DNA of 64,000 nt from Deferribacteres bacterium (GCA_020633675.1 JACKDE010000005.1:434001-498000); one strand, 5' to 3'. Shown: positions 16,178-25,530, numbered from the stretch's first letter. The notes: generated from the letters alone by a model not told the origin. Numbers and translations: made by a program.

Positions 16178-16896
16178 AAATCGAAACGCAAAATCTCGTT
16201 AAAAAGTACAACAACAGAGCCGTAGTCGATCTGCCCAACCTGGTGATTGAAACCGGTGAACTGTTCGGACTGGTCGGAAACAATGGTGCAGGTAAAACCA
16301 CATTTTTTCGTCTGCTGCTCGATCTCGTGCAAGCCAGTGATGGCTGTGTTTTGTCCGGCGGCAAAGACGTCGCGAAAGATGAATCCTGGAAGCTCTACAC
16401 TGGCTCTTATCTCGATGAAGGCTTTATCATCGATTTTCTCACCCCAGAGGAGTTTTTCGAGTTTGTCGGCACCACTTACGAGATGTCCGGCAAGCAGATT
16501 CGGGAGAGCCTGGAAAAGTTCGAAGCCTTTTTCAACGATGAGGTTTTGGGACAAGGCAAAAAAAAATACATTCGCGATTTTTCGAAAGGCAACATTCAAA
16601 AAATAGGCATCGCTGCGGCGATGCTGCCGGAGCCAAAAATACTGGTGCTCGATGAGCCTTTTGCCAACCTCGATCCAACTTCACAAATCCGCCTGAAACG
16701 CATGCTGACCCAACTCAACCAGGAAAAGCGCACCACAATCTTGGTCTCCAGCCACAATCTCAATCACGTCGCCGACATTTCGACACGTATTCTCTTGCTC
16801 GAAAAAGGCCAAGCCCTGCGCGATGTACTCGACATTCGAGGCTCGGAAAATGGCGTCTTGAAAGAACTCGAAGCTTATTTTTCGGTAGACATCTGA
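16174..16896 (+). CDS. ABC transporter ATP-binding protein of the DUF5687-like permease
   Basis: A 240-residue ATPase of the ABC-2/drug-resistance type. Walker A is GNNGAGKTT (35-43) and the signature is the unusual FSKGN (136-140), in line with ABC-2 ATPases. Walker B LVLDEP is at 157-162 and the switch His194 is in VSSHNL. It overlaps the permease gene by 4 bp and is the last gene of the locus, followed by a hairpin. Such ATPase-permease pairs often protect producers of antimicrobial peptides, which suits the peptide gene upstream (inference). Confidence 0.92.
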   Translation: MKIETQNLVKKYNNRAVVDLPNLVIETGELFGLVGNNGAGKTTFFRLLLDLVQASDGCVLSGGKDVAKDESWKLYTGSYLDEGFIIDFLTPEEFFEFVGTTYEMSGKQIRESLEKFEAFFNDEVLGQGKKKYIRDFSKGNIQKIGIAAAMLPEPKILVLDEPFANLDPTSQIRLKRMLTQLNQEKRTTILVSSHNLNHVADISTRILLLEKGQALRDVLDIRGSENGVLKELEAYFSVDI

Positions 16897-16902
16897 TGGA
16901 CA

Positions 16903-16942
16903 AAAGCCACAGGATGCGCAGCCTTGTTCACCCTGTGGCTTT
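16903..16942 (+). terminator. Probable terminator after the ABC ATPase gene
   Basis: A perfect 11-bp inverted repeat, AAAGCCACAGG (16903-16913) with CCTGTGGCTTT (16932-16942), has an 18-base loop and starts 7 bp after the stop codon. The tail is only T-rich (TTTCTCCATTTCC), so termination strength is uncertain. Confidence 0.65.
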
Positions 16943-17282
16943 CTCCATTTCCCTCTCACCTGAAGCAAATATCATCTGATCAAAAAATTTGCATTAATCG
17001 AATTTTCTGCTAAATTCTTCTCCATGGATGCAAGGTTAGGCTGCTTGCAAAATTGCATCGTCACTGACAATTCCTACCGTAACTGCTTGTGCTCAAAAAA
17101 TGAATATTTTCATCGATCCGTCCCCAATTGATTGTGTGCATCTAAATTATTGCTTAAGCTAACACATGCCTATGCTGCTTAAACAATTTGACCGGCTACA
17201 TCGCAACACTAATTTTGTGGTTGCTTCTTTTTATCCAAAGTTTGATTATTGTTGCAAGCGATAGAAGTTGTGAGGTTGAAAA
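16943..17282. other. Intergenic region before ctaA
   Basis: 340 bp with no gene or strong repeat that I can support. It marks the right edge of the accessory peptide locus and presumably contains the ctaA promoter; GAGG near 17273 is the ctaA ribosome site. Confidence 0.5.
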
Positions 17283-18404
17283 GTGAATGAACTCAACAAT
17301 CCTGAAAATGTAACAAAAAACAAATCTGTTGCCAGGTGGCTTTTTCTGATCACAGCACTGGCTGTTGTGATGGTCGTGTTGGGTGGAGTGGTTCGACTGA
17401 CAGAATCGGGTTTGTCGATGGTCGATTGGCACATTGTCACTGGTATTGTACCACCGATGAGTGAACAAGGTTGGCAAGATGAATTCGCCAAGTATCAACA
17501 GACACCTGAATATCAGAAGATCAATCAAGGCATGGCCTTGAGCGAATTCAAGTTTATTTATTACATGGAGTATGCACATCGCATGCTGGGCAGGGTGATC
17601 GGCTTGCTCTACCTATTGCCTTTTTTTTATTTCTGGAGAAAAGGTGTCATACGCCGCACTCATCTCTGGCGTTTTGCCAGCATCGGTATTTTGCTGGTTT
17701 TTCAAGGCTTATTTGGCTGGTATATGGTGAAAAGCGGACTGATCGACATGCCTCGGGTCAGCCATTACCGCCTGACCGGACATTTGCTGCTGGCATTTTC
17801 GTTCATCGCACTCTGCCTGTGGACCGGACTTGAATGGCTGGGCCGCGACAGCGTGATCCGCGCACACCCTGTACGCTCGACCACACGTCGTTTTGCGCTG
17901 GCGACTTTGGTTGCGCTGGTTGTACAAATCACGCTCGGCGGGCTGGTCGCCGGATTGCGGGCAGGATTGGTTTCGAACACATTTCCCAAAATGTCGCAGG
18001 TGTGGATCCCCGACTTCGTCTGGTCGATGCAGCCTTGGTTTATTAACTTTATCGAAAATCCATTCATGGTGCATTTTGTGCATCGCTGGAATGGATTTTT
18101 TGTGTTTTTTCTCGCCGGGATCATGATGTTTTATTTCCGCAGAGAGCAGCGCACTTTTGCCCTTGATGTGACCCTGCAAGCTTTTATGCTATTACTCGGC
18201 GTCCAAATCATACTGGGCATTTTCACAGTGCTCTGGCAGGTGCCTGTTCTGTTAGCGTCGCTGCACCAAGCTGTTGCGCTGATCAGCTTCATGGCCCTGC
18301 TGGTTGTCCTATTTCAGGCCCGAATATCAGCAATGGTAGCAGGCATGTCAGATTTAGCGGAGTCAAGTCAGAAGCAGCAACCGTTCGAAGCCGACGCAGT
18401 TTGA
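17283..18404 (+). CDS. ctaA: Heme A synthase, COX15/CtaA family
   Basis: A 373-residue inner membrane protein that oxidises the methyl group of heme O to give heme A for cytochrome oxidases. Hallmarks: GGVVRLTESGLSMVDW near the first helix, then heme-ligand histidines in four helices (EYAHRMLGR, SHYRLTGH, FVHRWNGFF, SLHQAVAL). About eight transmembrane helices, as in the family. Start is GTG at 17283 with GAGG upstream; no in-frame ATG is near. It implies aerobic respiration with an aa3-type oxidase. No heme O synthase or oxidase gene is in the window. Confidence 0.93.
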   Translation: MNELNNPENVTKNKSVARWLFLITALAVVMVVLGGVVRLTESGLSMVDWHIVTGIVPPMSEQGWQDEFAKYQQTPEYQKINQGMALSEFKFIYYMEYAHRMLGRVIGLLYLLPFFYFWRKGVIRRTHLWRFASIGILLVFQGLFGWYMVKSGLIDMPRVSHYRLTGHLLLAFSFIALCLWTGLEWLGRDSVIRAHPVRSTTRRFALATLVALVVQITLGGLVAGLRAGLVSNTFPKMSQVWIPDFVWSMQPWFINFIENPFMVHFVHRWNGFFVFFLAGIMMFYFRREQRTFALDVTLQAFMLLLGVQIILGIFTVLWQVPVLLASLHQAVALISFMALLVVLFQARISAMVAGMSDLAESSQKQQPFEADAV

Positions 18405-18551
18405 GCGATTGGCAGAGCGCCGCGGAAAGAACGCACAAGATTAGCCAGCGAAAGATGAAATATGCAAAAAACGAACGATGCTACGTATGTTCCCCAGCGA
18501 AAAAATTCATGTGCAGGAAGACTGATTTAAGCTAACAAACTTGAGGCTGAC

Positions 18552-20174
18552 ATGATCCGAGATCGCGATTTGCAGGCTGTGCAGGAAGTGCGCACCCTGC
18601 TCGAACGCGCAAAAAAAGCCCAGCTCATCTTTAAAACATTCAACCAAAAGCAGGTGAACCAGGTTTTTTCGGCAATGGCTGAGGCTGGTTTTCAAGCTTC
18701 TGATCGCTTGGCACGGCAGGCTGTTGAGGAAACAGGCTATGGCAAAGTTACCGACAAAATTCTCAAAAATCAGTTTGCTTCGCGCCATGTGTATGAAGCG
18801 TATAAAGACATGCCCACCTCCGGCGTGATACATACGGATAAAAACAAGCGCATCATCGAAATTGCCGAGCCAGTTGGCGTGGTCGCCGCAATTATTCCGA
18901 CGACAAATCCCACATCTACAGCGCTCTTTAAATGCCTGATTGCTATCAAAGCTCGCAATGGCATTGTGGTGTCGCCCCATCCGCGTGCAGCGCATTGCAC
19001 GGCAGAGGCAGTGCGCATCATGCAGACCGCTGCCGTCAAGGCTGGCGCGCCCGAAGGCCTGATCGGTTGCATGACAGTGATGCACATCGATGGCACCGAC
19101 GCCCTGATGCGCGCACCGGAAGTCGGCGTGATTTTAGCCACCGGCGGACCAGGGCTGGTGCGTGCAGCGTATAGCACCGGCAAACCGGCCTATGGCGTCG
19201 GGCCGGGTAATGTGCCCGTCTACATTGACCGCAGCGCCGATCTCGAAAAAGCCATTGCCGACGCTGTTGCCGGCAAAAGCTTCGACTGGGGCACGCTTTG
19301 CAGCAGTGAACAGGCGCTGGTCATCGACGAGCCGGTTTATGAACAAGCTGTGTCCTTGTTGCGCGCCAATCGAGTCTATTTTATGAACGCAGACGAAGCG
19401 AAACGGGTAGGGGAGGCACTGGTAGCCCGAGATGGCCGCATAAACGGTGATTTGGTTGGGCACTCGCCCCAGGCGATTGCAGAATATGCCGGATTTTCCG
19501 TTTCTGAAGATGTCCGAGCACTGATAGCCGAAATCGACGGGGTTGGCCCCGACTATCCGCTCAGCCGTGAAAAGCTGTCACCAGTGCTGGCGCTGTATCG
19601 CGTAGACGGCTGGGAACAGGGTTGCGAACGCTGCATCGAGCTATTAAATATCGGTGGGCGCGGCCACACGCTGGCAATTCACGCGCAAGATGATGATGTG
19701 ATCATGCAGTTTGGTTTGTACAAACCCGCCTTTCGCATTGTGGTCAACACACCTGCAAGCCTCGGCGCGGTTGGCTACACCACCAGCCTTGATCCATCGC
19801 TGACGCTTGGGTGTGGTTCGCTCGGTGGCAACATTACCGCCGACAATATTTCGCCCAAGCATTTAATGAACACCAAGCGGGTTGCGTACGAAACCAAGCC
19901 ACTCACCACACAGCAGCCCGACTACGTACAATGGCGAGCTGCAAAGCTCAATAATGCGGATCAGAGTGACTCAGAGTTCCCGTATCAAAAAGTTTTCTCG
20001 AATGTGTCCCGCAAGGGATCAGGACAACAAAAAGCATATGCTGCACCGCCCCCAAAGCCCCTTTCAAGCACTGCCTCTTCAGAGGACGGCCACAAATATG
20101 GTAGCCAAGGTTTGAGTGGCGCGGAGGTCGATCAGATTGTTGCCGATTTTTTAAAGGAACGAAAGCTCGTTTAA
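18552..20174 (+). CDS. CoA-acylating aldehyde dehydrogenase (microcompartment type)
   Basis: A 540-residue enzyme that oxidises an aldehyde to acyl-CoA with NAD. The catalytic Cys250 is in FDWGTLCSSEQ, and PTTNPTSTALFK (116-127) and GPGNVP are typical of the EutE/PduP/AdhE family. After the catalytic domain comes a low-complexity linker (AAPPPKPLSSTASSED) and a final amphipathic helix (SGAEVDQIVADFLKERKL). That layout is the form of a C-terminal encapsulation peptide of bacterial microcompartment enzymes. PduL follows one base after the stop. No shell-protein or aldehyde-generating enzyme genes are in the window, so the pair may be a satellite of a compartment locus elsewhere. Substrate length is not readable from sequence. 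Confidence 0.9.
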   Translation: MIRDRDLQAVQEVRTLLERAKKAQLIFKTFNQKQVNQVFSAMAEAGFQASDRLARQAVEETGYGKVTDKILKNQFASRHVYEAYKDMPTSGVIHTDKNKRIIEIAEPVGVVAAIIPTTNPTSTALFKCLIAIKARNGIVVSPHPRAAHCTAEAVRIMQTAAVKAGAPEGLIGCMTVMHIDGTDALMRAPEVGVILATGGPGLVRAAYSTGKPAYGVGPGNVPVYIDRSADLEKAIADAVAGKSFDWGTLCSSEQALVIDEPVYEQAVSLLRANRVYFMNADEAKRVGEALVARDGRINGDLVGHSPQAIAEYAGFSVSEDVRALIAEIDGVGPDYPLSREKLSPVLALYRVDGWEQGCERCIELLNIGGRGHTLAIHAQDDDVIMQFGLYKPAFRIVVNTPASLGAVGYTTSLDPSLTLGCGSLGGNITADNISPKHLMNTKRVAYETKPLTTQQPDYVQWRAAKLNNADQSDSEFPYQKVFSNVSRKGSGQQKAYAAPPPKPLSSTASSEDGHKYGSQGLSGAEVDQIVADFLKERKLV

Positions 20175-20175
20175 C

Positions 20176-20934
20176 ATGGCGGTCAAAACCATTCCCGTCG
20201 GCATATCCAACCGGCATTTTCATATTTCGCAAACCGATCTCGAAATTCTATTCGGAAAAGGCTACCGGCTGAGCAATTTTCGCGATATTTCACAACGCGG
20301 CCAATTTGCTGCCAATGAGACTGTCGGTGTGCACGGTCCGGCAGGGAAAATCGAAAAAATTCGCATTGTCGGACCGACGCGCTCCCGCACACAACTCGAA
20401 CTATCGGCAAGTGACGCTTTTACGCTGGGTATTTCTCCTCCGGTGCGCTACAGTGGCGATTTGGATGGCAGCGCTGGAGCAACGCTCGTTGGGCCGGCAG
20501 GCCGTATCGAACTGACGGAAGGCGTCATTCTGCCGATTCGGCACATCCACATGAGCCCGGCAGATGCTAAGCTGTTCGGCGTCTTTGACGGCGCGCGCGT
20601 CATCGTAGCTCCCTCGCGTCCAGCACAATTTTCAACGAGAAACGAACCACGTTCTCTCATTTTCGACAATGTTCTCATTCGCATCAACGAACGTTTTGTG
20701 CTGGATTTTCACATCGACATTGACGAAGCCAATGCATCGGGTTTGAAAAATGGCGATCACGTCAAAATCATCGGTTTTTCAGAGCTGAACAAAGCCGTAC
20801 CACGTGTTGGACTGGTTACCGAAAATGATGTAAGGATTGCGATCCGCAAAAAGTCAAAAATCGCCATTGGCCCGAACACAAAAATCACGCCCGCAGCGCA
20901 CGATCTTGGACGTGAGCACAAGGTTTTCATTTAG
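20176..20934 (+). CDS. pduL: PduL-type phosphate acyltransferase (phosphotransacylase)
   Basis: A 252-residue enzyme that turns acyl-CoA and phosphate into acyl phosphate and CoA, recycling CoA for the aldehyde dehydrogenase. The two PduL halves are visible: IPVGISNRHFHIS (about 6-18) and LPIRHIHMSPADA (about 119-131), whose histidines bind the metal ions. It starts 2 bp after the aldehyde dehydrogenase stop and a Nudix gene starts 6 bp after its end, so the three form an operon. No acetate or propionate kinase is seen here. Confidence 0.93.
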   Translation: MAVKTIPVGISNRHFHISQTDLEILFGKGYRLSNFRDISQRGQFAANETVGVHGPAGKIEKIRIVGPTRSRTQLELSASDAFTLGISPPVRYSGDLDGSAGATLVGPAGRIELTEGVILPIRHIHMSPADAKLFGVFDGARVIVAPSRPAQFSTRNEPRSLIFDNVLIRINERFVLDFHIDIDEANASGLKNGDHVKIIGFSELNKAVPRVGLVTENDVRIAIRKKSKIAIGPNTKITPAAHDLGREHKVFI

Positions 20935-20940
20935 ACGATC

Positions 20941-21720
20941 ATGCGTTTTTCGATCCATCACCTTGGAAGGTGGGAAAGGGCTCAAATTGAAGTACTGCCT
21001 GCGGAAAAGAAGCCAGCCTGGCCGGCATGGCTTGACAAGCAGGCTGAACTTTTTTGGCAGCGCGCTCAACAAAGCTCCAAGAAGCTCTATAACGGCAAGC
21101 TGGTTTCACTCACTGGCGCGGAGCAGGTAGACGGCAAGCTGGCGTTGTATATCTATGAGACCTGTTATCGTGATCAGATGTTTTCCAATTCAAAAATTGC
21201 CGAGTGGCGGGAAACTGGCCAAGCTCACCTATCAGCGCGCGGGCTTGGTATTAGCACGATGGTCGAAACCTCAGATGCGCGCGTTATGCTGATTCGTCGC
21301 AGCGAAAAAGTCAGTGAGCATGCTGGATTTCTCGATGTCATCGGTGGTCATGTCCACCCCGTCGACCATGCTCCAAACGGCATACCGGATGTATTTTTTG
21401 CAATCGAGGATGAAGTGCGCAGCGAACTGGGTGTGCCTGTTGATTGCATTGTGGAGACCATCTGTATTGGATTGTTGGAAAATAGCGAATGGCTCAAACC
21501 CGAACTGGCTTTTGTGTCGCGTCTCGATGTTGCCAGTGCAGAAGTGAAAAAATTTGCAATCGAAGCCGAAGAGAGATTCGAGTACTCAGATCTGTTTGCT
21601 ATTGGCCGCTCTTTTCAGCAAATGGATGACTTTATCAAAAAACACGCAGCGGAATGTACACCGTCTGCTGATGGTTGTTTGCAAATTTATCGGGACCACC
21701 TGCAAAATTCGAATACATAG
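20941..21720 (+). CDS. Nudix hydrolase family protein
   Basis: A 259-residue protein with a Nudix domain at about 95-200. The Nudix box is atypical: GGHVHP, an insertion, then FFAIEDEVRSELGV, where the usual REVxEE is DEVRSE; catalytic glutamates are present. The long form with ETSDARVMLIRRS resembles NUDT22-like UDP-sugar or nucleotide-sugar hydrolases, so that is the best guess for substrate class. It is the third gene of the aldehyde dehydrogenase-PduL operon, which might indicate clean-up of a CoA or nucleotide product. A hairpin starts at its stop codon. Confidence 0.8.
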   Translation: MRFSIHHLGRWERAQIEVLPAEKKPAWPAWLDKQAELFWQRAQQSSKKLYNGKLVSLTGAEQVDGKLALYIYETCYRDQMFSNSKIAEWRETGQAHLSARGLGISTMVETSDARVMLIRRSEKVSEHAGFLDVIGGHVHPVDHAPNGIPDVFFAIEDEVRSELGVPVDCIVETICIGLLENSEWLKPELAFVSRLDVASAEVKKFAIEAEERFEYSDLFAIGRSFQQMDDFIKKHAAECTPSADGCLQIYRDHLQNSNT

Positions 21721-21746
21721 GAGTGCGAGGCAAGCCTCGCACTCCT
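21719..21746 (+). terminator. Strong hairpin at the end of the aldehyde dehydrogenase operon
   Basis: A 13-bp perfect inverted repeat (AGGAGTGCGAGGC 21719-21731 with GCCTCGCACTCCT 21734-21746) begins inside the Nudix stop codon. The tail (GTTGCTTTG) is only weakly T-rich, so it may act as terminator or as a 3' end stabiliser. Confidence 0.7.
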
Positions 21747-21815
21747 GTTGCTTTGTAGCAATGCATAAACCTGGCAATCAACACGCCTATTTTTTAGAGA
21801 AAGAAAACGAGAAAG

Positions 21816-23369
21816 ATGTGCAGACACAAAACGAAATTGATCAATGAAGCGCTTTTGTTTACTCTGGCAGTTGGCCTCGCCGGCTGTGCAGGTAGCGCAA
21901 AGGTTGCGCCGCAGGCCACAGTTCCGGCACCCTCTGCGAATGCGCTTGTCGGACAAGCTGCGCTGGCCCAAACGCTAAACGCCATTTTGCGGGACTCGAT
22001 ATTGAATGCAACCAATGTGGGTGTGAAGGCGGTGCGTCTCAGCGATGGTGCGGTGCTGTTCCAGCAAAACAATCAAAAGCTTTTCCACCCGGCATCCAAC
22101 ATGAAACTGTTCACCGCTGCGGCTGCACTTCATTATCTCGGGCCAGCCTTTCGTTTCACCACCACAGTCGCTGCGGACTCGGGAGCCGCAATCAGCGACA
22201 CCTTACACAGCGACATTTATCTCATCGGTACCGGCGATCCGTCATTTGACACAGGCAACCTGGCGCAATTGATCGACGAACTTCGCAATCAGGGCATTCG
22301 TTATATCAACGGCAATGTGATTTGTGACGACACGTTCCTGGACAACGAACGTTACGGTGAAGGCTGGATGTCGGACGATCAACCATACACCGACTTTTCA
22401 CCGATTGGTGCATTGAGTATTAACGGCAACAATATCGAACTCTTTTCACGCGCGGGTGACATCGGCCAGCCAGCCCGAATCCGTACGGCTCCACGCACCA
22501 GTTATGTGCAAATTTTAAATGAAAGCACAACGGTGGACAGCGCAACATTTTCACAGTTAATGAGCGATACACTTGACCGCCATGAACCGTATTCGATTCT
22601 AAGGCGCTGGCGTGAACAAACCAATGTTTTCGATGCCAGGGGATTTATCCAAGCCGGGAATGGCGAAAGACGGAGCTACCAAAACATCGTTGAACCGGGG
22701 CGCTATTTTGGCACGCTGTTTAAGGAAGCTTGTCTGCGCTCAGACCTTCATATTGCTGGCAACATTACCCTGGATGCCGCACCCGAGAATGCCACCACGC
22801 TTGCCGTTCACTACTCTGATCCAATGGCCACGCTGGTTGCCAACATGAACAAGCCAAGCGACAATTTGTATGCTGAGTTGCTGCTGAAAGTGGTTGGTGC
22901 GCAGGTCGAAGGCACGCCCGGAAGCGCAGAGAAAGGCAAAAAGGTGTTGAACAAATTGCTGGCAGAAATGGGCGTCGATGTCGAAGCCATCCGTTTTTCC
23001 GATGGTTCCGGCGTTTCGCGCTATGGACTGCTCTCGCCAGATGCGATCATTTCCTTGCTTGCCAATATGTATCAAAATTTCTCGGTGCGCAATGAATTCA
23101 TCGCTTCACTTCCCATCGCTGGCGTCGATGGCACTTTGTCCAGACGTATGAAAGGCATGGCGGCAGAGGGCATCGTGCACGCAAAAACCGGCTCACTGGG
23201 CGGCGTTTCCACCTTGGCAGGCTACACCACAGCCGATGATGGCGAAGTCCTGGCCTTTTCGATCATGATGTCGCATTTCGTCGGTAGCACCTGGCCGTTC
23301 CGGGCAGTTCAGGATCGAATCTGCGATGCACTGACGCGTTACCGGGAACGCAGTCCGTCAGCGGAATAA
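21816..23369 (+). CDS. dacB: D-alanyl-D-alanine carboxypeptidase/endopeptidase, PBP4 family (lipoprotein)
   Basis: A 517-residue periplasmic peptidase of family S13 that trims or cuts peptide cross-links in peptidoglycan. The N-terminus has a lipoprotein signal (LAVGLAGC, cysteine near residue 23). The active-site SxxK is SNMK in HPASNMKLFTAAAAL, the second motif is SDGSGVSR, and KTG is in HAKTGSLGGVSTLAG. Length is normal for the family. It is preceded by a terminator-like hairpin, so it is probably transcribed separately; nadE follows 17 bp later. Confidence 0.92.
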   Translation: MCRHKTKLINEALLFTLAVGLAGCAGSAKVAPQATVPAPSANALVGQAALAQTLNAILRDSILNATNVGVKAVRLSDGAVLFQQNNQKLFHPASNMKLFTAAAALHYLGPAFRFTTTVAADSGAAISDTLHSDIYLIGTGDPSFDTGNLAQLIDELRNQGIRYINGNVICDDTFLDNERYGEGWMSDDQPYTDFSPIGALSINGNNIELFSRAGDIGQPARIRTAPRTSYVQILNESTTVDSATFSQLMSDTLDRHEPYSILRRWREQTNVFDARGFIQAGNGERRSYQNIVEPGRYFGTLFKEACLRSDLHIAGNITLDAAPENATTLAVHYSDPMATLVANMNKPSDNLYAELLLKVVGAQVEGTPGSAEKGKKVLNKLLAEMGVDVEAIRFSDGSGVSRYGLLSPDAIISLLANMYQNFSVRNEFIASLPIAGVDGTLSRRMKGMAAEGIVHAKTGSLGGVSTLAGYTTADDGEVLAFSIMMSHFVGSTWPFRAVQDRICDALTRYRERSPSAE

Positions 23370-23386
23370 AGGAGCCAGAATCGAAT

Positions 23387-25120
23387 ATGAAAACGACGAG
23401 CACCTGTCGCATCGCGCTGGCGCAAATGAACGCCATCGTCGGCGATTTCGAATACAACGCACAACAAGCCAGGCTGCATATCGAGCAGGCTGAAGCCGCG
23501 AGCGCTGACTTCGTTTTGTTGCCAGAGTTGGTGCTATGCGGTTATCCGCCCGAAGATCTGGTGTATAAGCCTTCATTTATGCGTGAAAACAAGCGGCAAT
23601 TGCAGCAACTCGCTGCGCAGGTCGGCAATATTGTCGCAATCGTCGGTTTCGCGGACAACAACGGTGGCGGCATTTACAACGCGGCAGCCATTTTGCATCG
23701 TGGACAGATTGTGGCAATATACCATAAAATCTGCCTGCCAAATTATGACGTTTTTGACGAAAAGCGCACTTTCCGGCAAGGCACACGACCGCTGGTACTT
23801 GATTTAGGTGGCCACAAAATCGGCATCAATATTTGTGAAGATATTTGGCAAGCTGGAGTTGCTGAGCACCAGGCAATCGAAGGCGGGGCCTCTCTGATTT
23901 GCAATATCTCTGCGTCGCCGTACCACGCCAGGCGCAGCGAAGATCGCGAGAGCATGCTGGAAACACGCGCACGTTCCTGTCACGCCTTTTTGGCCTATGC
24001 GAATATGGTTGGAGCGCAGGATGATTTGGTTTTTGATGGTGGCAGTTATCTTTACAATCCAAAAGGCGAGATGGTCTCCCGCGGGCCGTTCTTTGAAGAA
24101 GCGCTGGTGATTGCCGATGTCGAGCTACCGAGCAAGAAAGCCAGCGGCCAGAAATACTATTTTCAGCATACCTATCAACTCGCTCATGAGAAACTCGATT
24201 TTCAATTTAACACAAAACGCGATCATAGAAAGCCTCAAATCAATCCGACTCCCGGTGCGCTGGATGAAATCCTGTCGGCATTGGTACTGGGAACGCGGGA
24301 TTATGTACAAAAAAATGGCTTTAAAAAAGTAGTGATCGGTCTCAGCGGTGGCATCGATTCGGCTCTAACGGCAGTGATCGCGCAAAAAGCGCTCGGTGAA
24401 GACAATGTGATCGGTGTACTCATGCCCAGCCGATTCAGCTCAAAATCCAGTATCGATGACTCGCTGGCGCTGGCTCAAAATTTACGCATCCAAACTTACA
24501 CGGTCGGTATTGATAGTATCGTATCCTGCTTTGAACAAGCTTTGCAGCCGTTGTTCGAAGGCACGTCGCGCGACATCACAGAAGAGAATTTGCAAGCCCG
24601 CGCTCGCGGCAACATCTTGATGGCGCTCTCCAACAAGTTTGGCTGGCTGGTTCTGACGACTGGAAATAAGAGCGAAACCAGTGTCGGTTATTGCACATTG
24701 TACGGCGACATGGCCGGCGGCTTTGCCGTGCTCAAGGACGTGTTAAAAACATTGGTTTACCAGTTGTCAAAGTCTATAAACCGCGATGGCGAGCTCATCC
24801 CGAACAACATTATCACCAAACCGCCATCGGCTGAGCTCCGACCGGACCAGAAAGATGAAGACAGTTTGCCGCCGTACGATACGCTGGATCGTATTTTAAC
24901 CGAATACGTTGAAAACGATAAGAGTGTCTCTGAGATGATCAACGCGGGCTTTGATGCACAGATGGTGCGCGAAATTGTGCGTCTGGTCGACCTCAATGAA
25001 TACAAACGCAGACAAGCGCCGCCCGGAATCCGCATTACGCCAAAGGCTTTTGGCCGCGACAGGCGCATGCCGATCACAAATCACTTTACACATATTGAAA
25101 TCAATTACGGCAAATCATGA
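23387..25120 (+). CDS. nadE: Glutamine-dependent NAD+ synthetase
   Basis: A 577-residue two-domain enzyme. The N-terminal nitrilase-type glutaminase (about 1-270) has Glu in LLPELVLCGYPPEDL, Lys in YHKICLPNYDVFDE and Cys in INICEDIW. The C-terminal synthetase has the PP-loop GLSGGIDSALTA and ends with the family pattern RRQAPPGIRITPKAFGRDRR. It amidates deamido-NAD to NAD using glutamine nitrogen. Together with the nicotinate phosphoribosyltransferase at 52989-54155 it supports salvage of nicotinate. Its stop overlaps the FHA gene start. Confidence 0.95.
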   Translation: MKTTSTCRIALAQMNAIVGDFEYNAQQARLHIEQAEAASADFVLLPELVLCGYPPEDLVYKPSFMRENKRQLQQLAAQVGNIVAIVGFADNNGGGIYNAAAILHRGQIVAIYHKICLPNYDVFDEKRTFRQGTRPLVLDLGGHKIGINICEDIWQAGVAEHQAIEGGASLICNISASPYHARRSEDRESMLETRARSCHAFLAYANMVGAQDDLVFDGGSYLYNPKGEMVSRGPFFEEALVIADVELPSKKASGQKYYFQHTYQLAHEKLDFQFNTKRDHRKPQINPTPGALDEILSALVLGTRDYVQKNGFKKVVIGLSGGIDSALTAVIAQKALGEDNVIGVLMPSRFSSKSSIDDSLALAQNLRIQTYTVGIDSIVSCFEQALQPLFEGTSRDITEENLQARARGNILMALSNKFGWLVLTTGNKSETSVGYCTLYGDMAGGFAVLKDVLKTLVYQLSKSINRDGELIPNNIITKPPSAELRPDQKDEDSLPPYDTLDRILTEYVENDKSVSEMINAGFDAQMVREIVRLVDLNEYKRRQAPPGIRITPKAFGRDRRMPITNHFTHIEINYGKS

Positions 25121-25530
25121 TGGCAGTACTCGACGTTTTTCTAAAAAATGAGCATATTGATCAGATCGAACTGACAGCAGAAGCATTATCCATCGGCCGC
25201 AAGCAAAACAACGGCTTGATTCTTCACGATTTGACCGTATCCCGAAACCATGCCCGGTTGACGTATAATCGCGATAAGAACTATTGGTGTATCGAAAACT
25301 TGAGCGCAACCAATCCGGTTAAATTAAACGGTGATCCACTCATACGATCGGAAATTCTCTTTCACGATGACCATATTTTCATCGGAACTTACACGCTGAT
25401 CTTTCGCGAAACAGAGTCCATAGAGCAACCCAAATCCCCCGCACGCTCTGCGGCATCCAAACCGAAGCAAGATCAAACAGTGGCACCAGAACAAAATCCA
25501 GAAGTGACAAAAGTCGTTTCAAAAGATTAA
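25117..25530 (+). CDS. FHA domain protein
   Basis: A 137-residue protein with a forkhead-associated domain at about 5-100: LSIGRKQNNGLILHD, then the SRNHARL motif (conserved Ser and His) and LSATNPVKLNG. FHA domains bind phosphothreonine in partner proteins. The C-terminal 35 residues are a Pro/Ser/Lys/Gln-rich tail, likely disordered. The start ATGATG overlaps the nadE stop. The partner kinase is not encoded nearby. Confidence 0.88.
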   Translation: MMAVLDVFLKNEHIDQIELTAEALSIGRKQNNGLILHDLTVSRNHARLTYNRDKNYWCIENLSATNPVKLNGDPLIRSEILFHDDHIFIGTYTLIFRETESIEQPKSPARSAASKPKQDQTVAPEQNPEVTKVVSKD

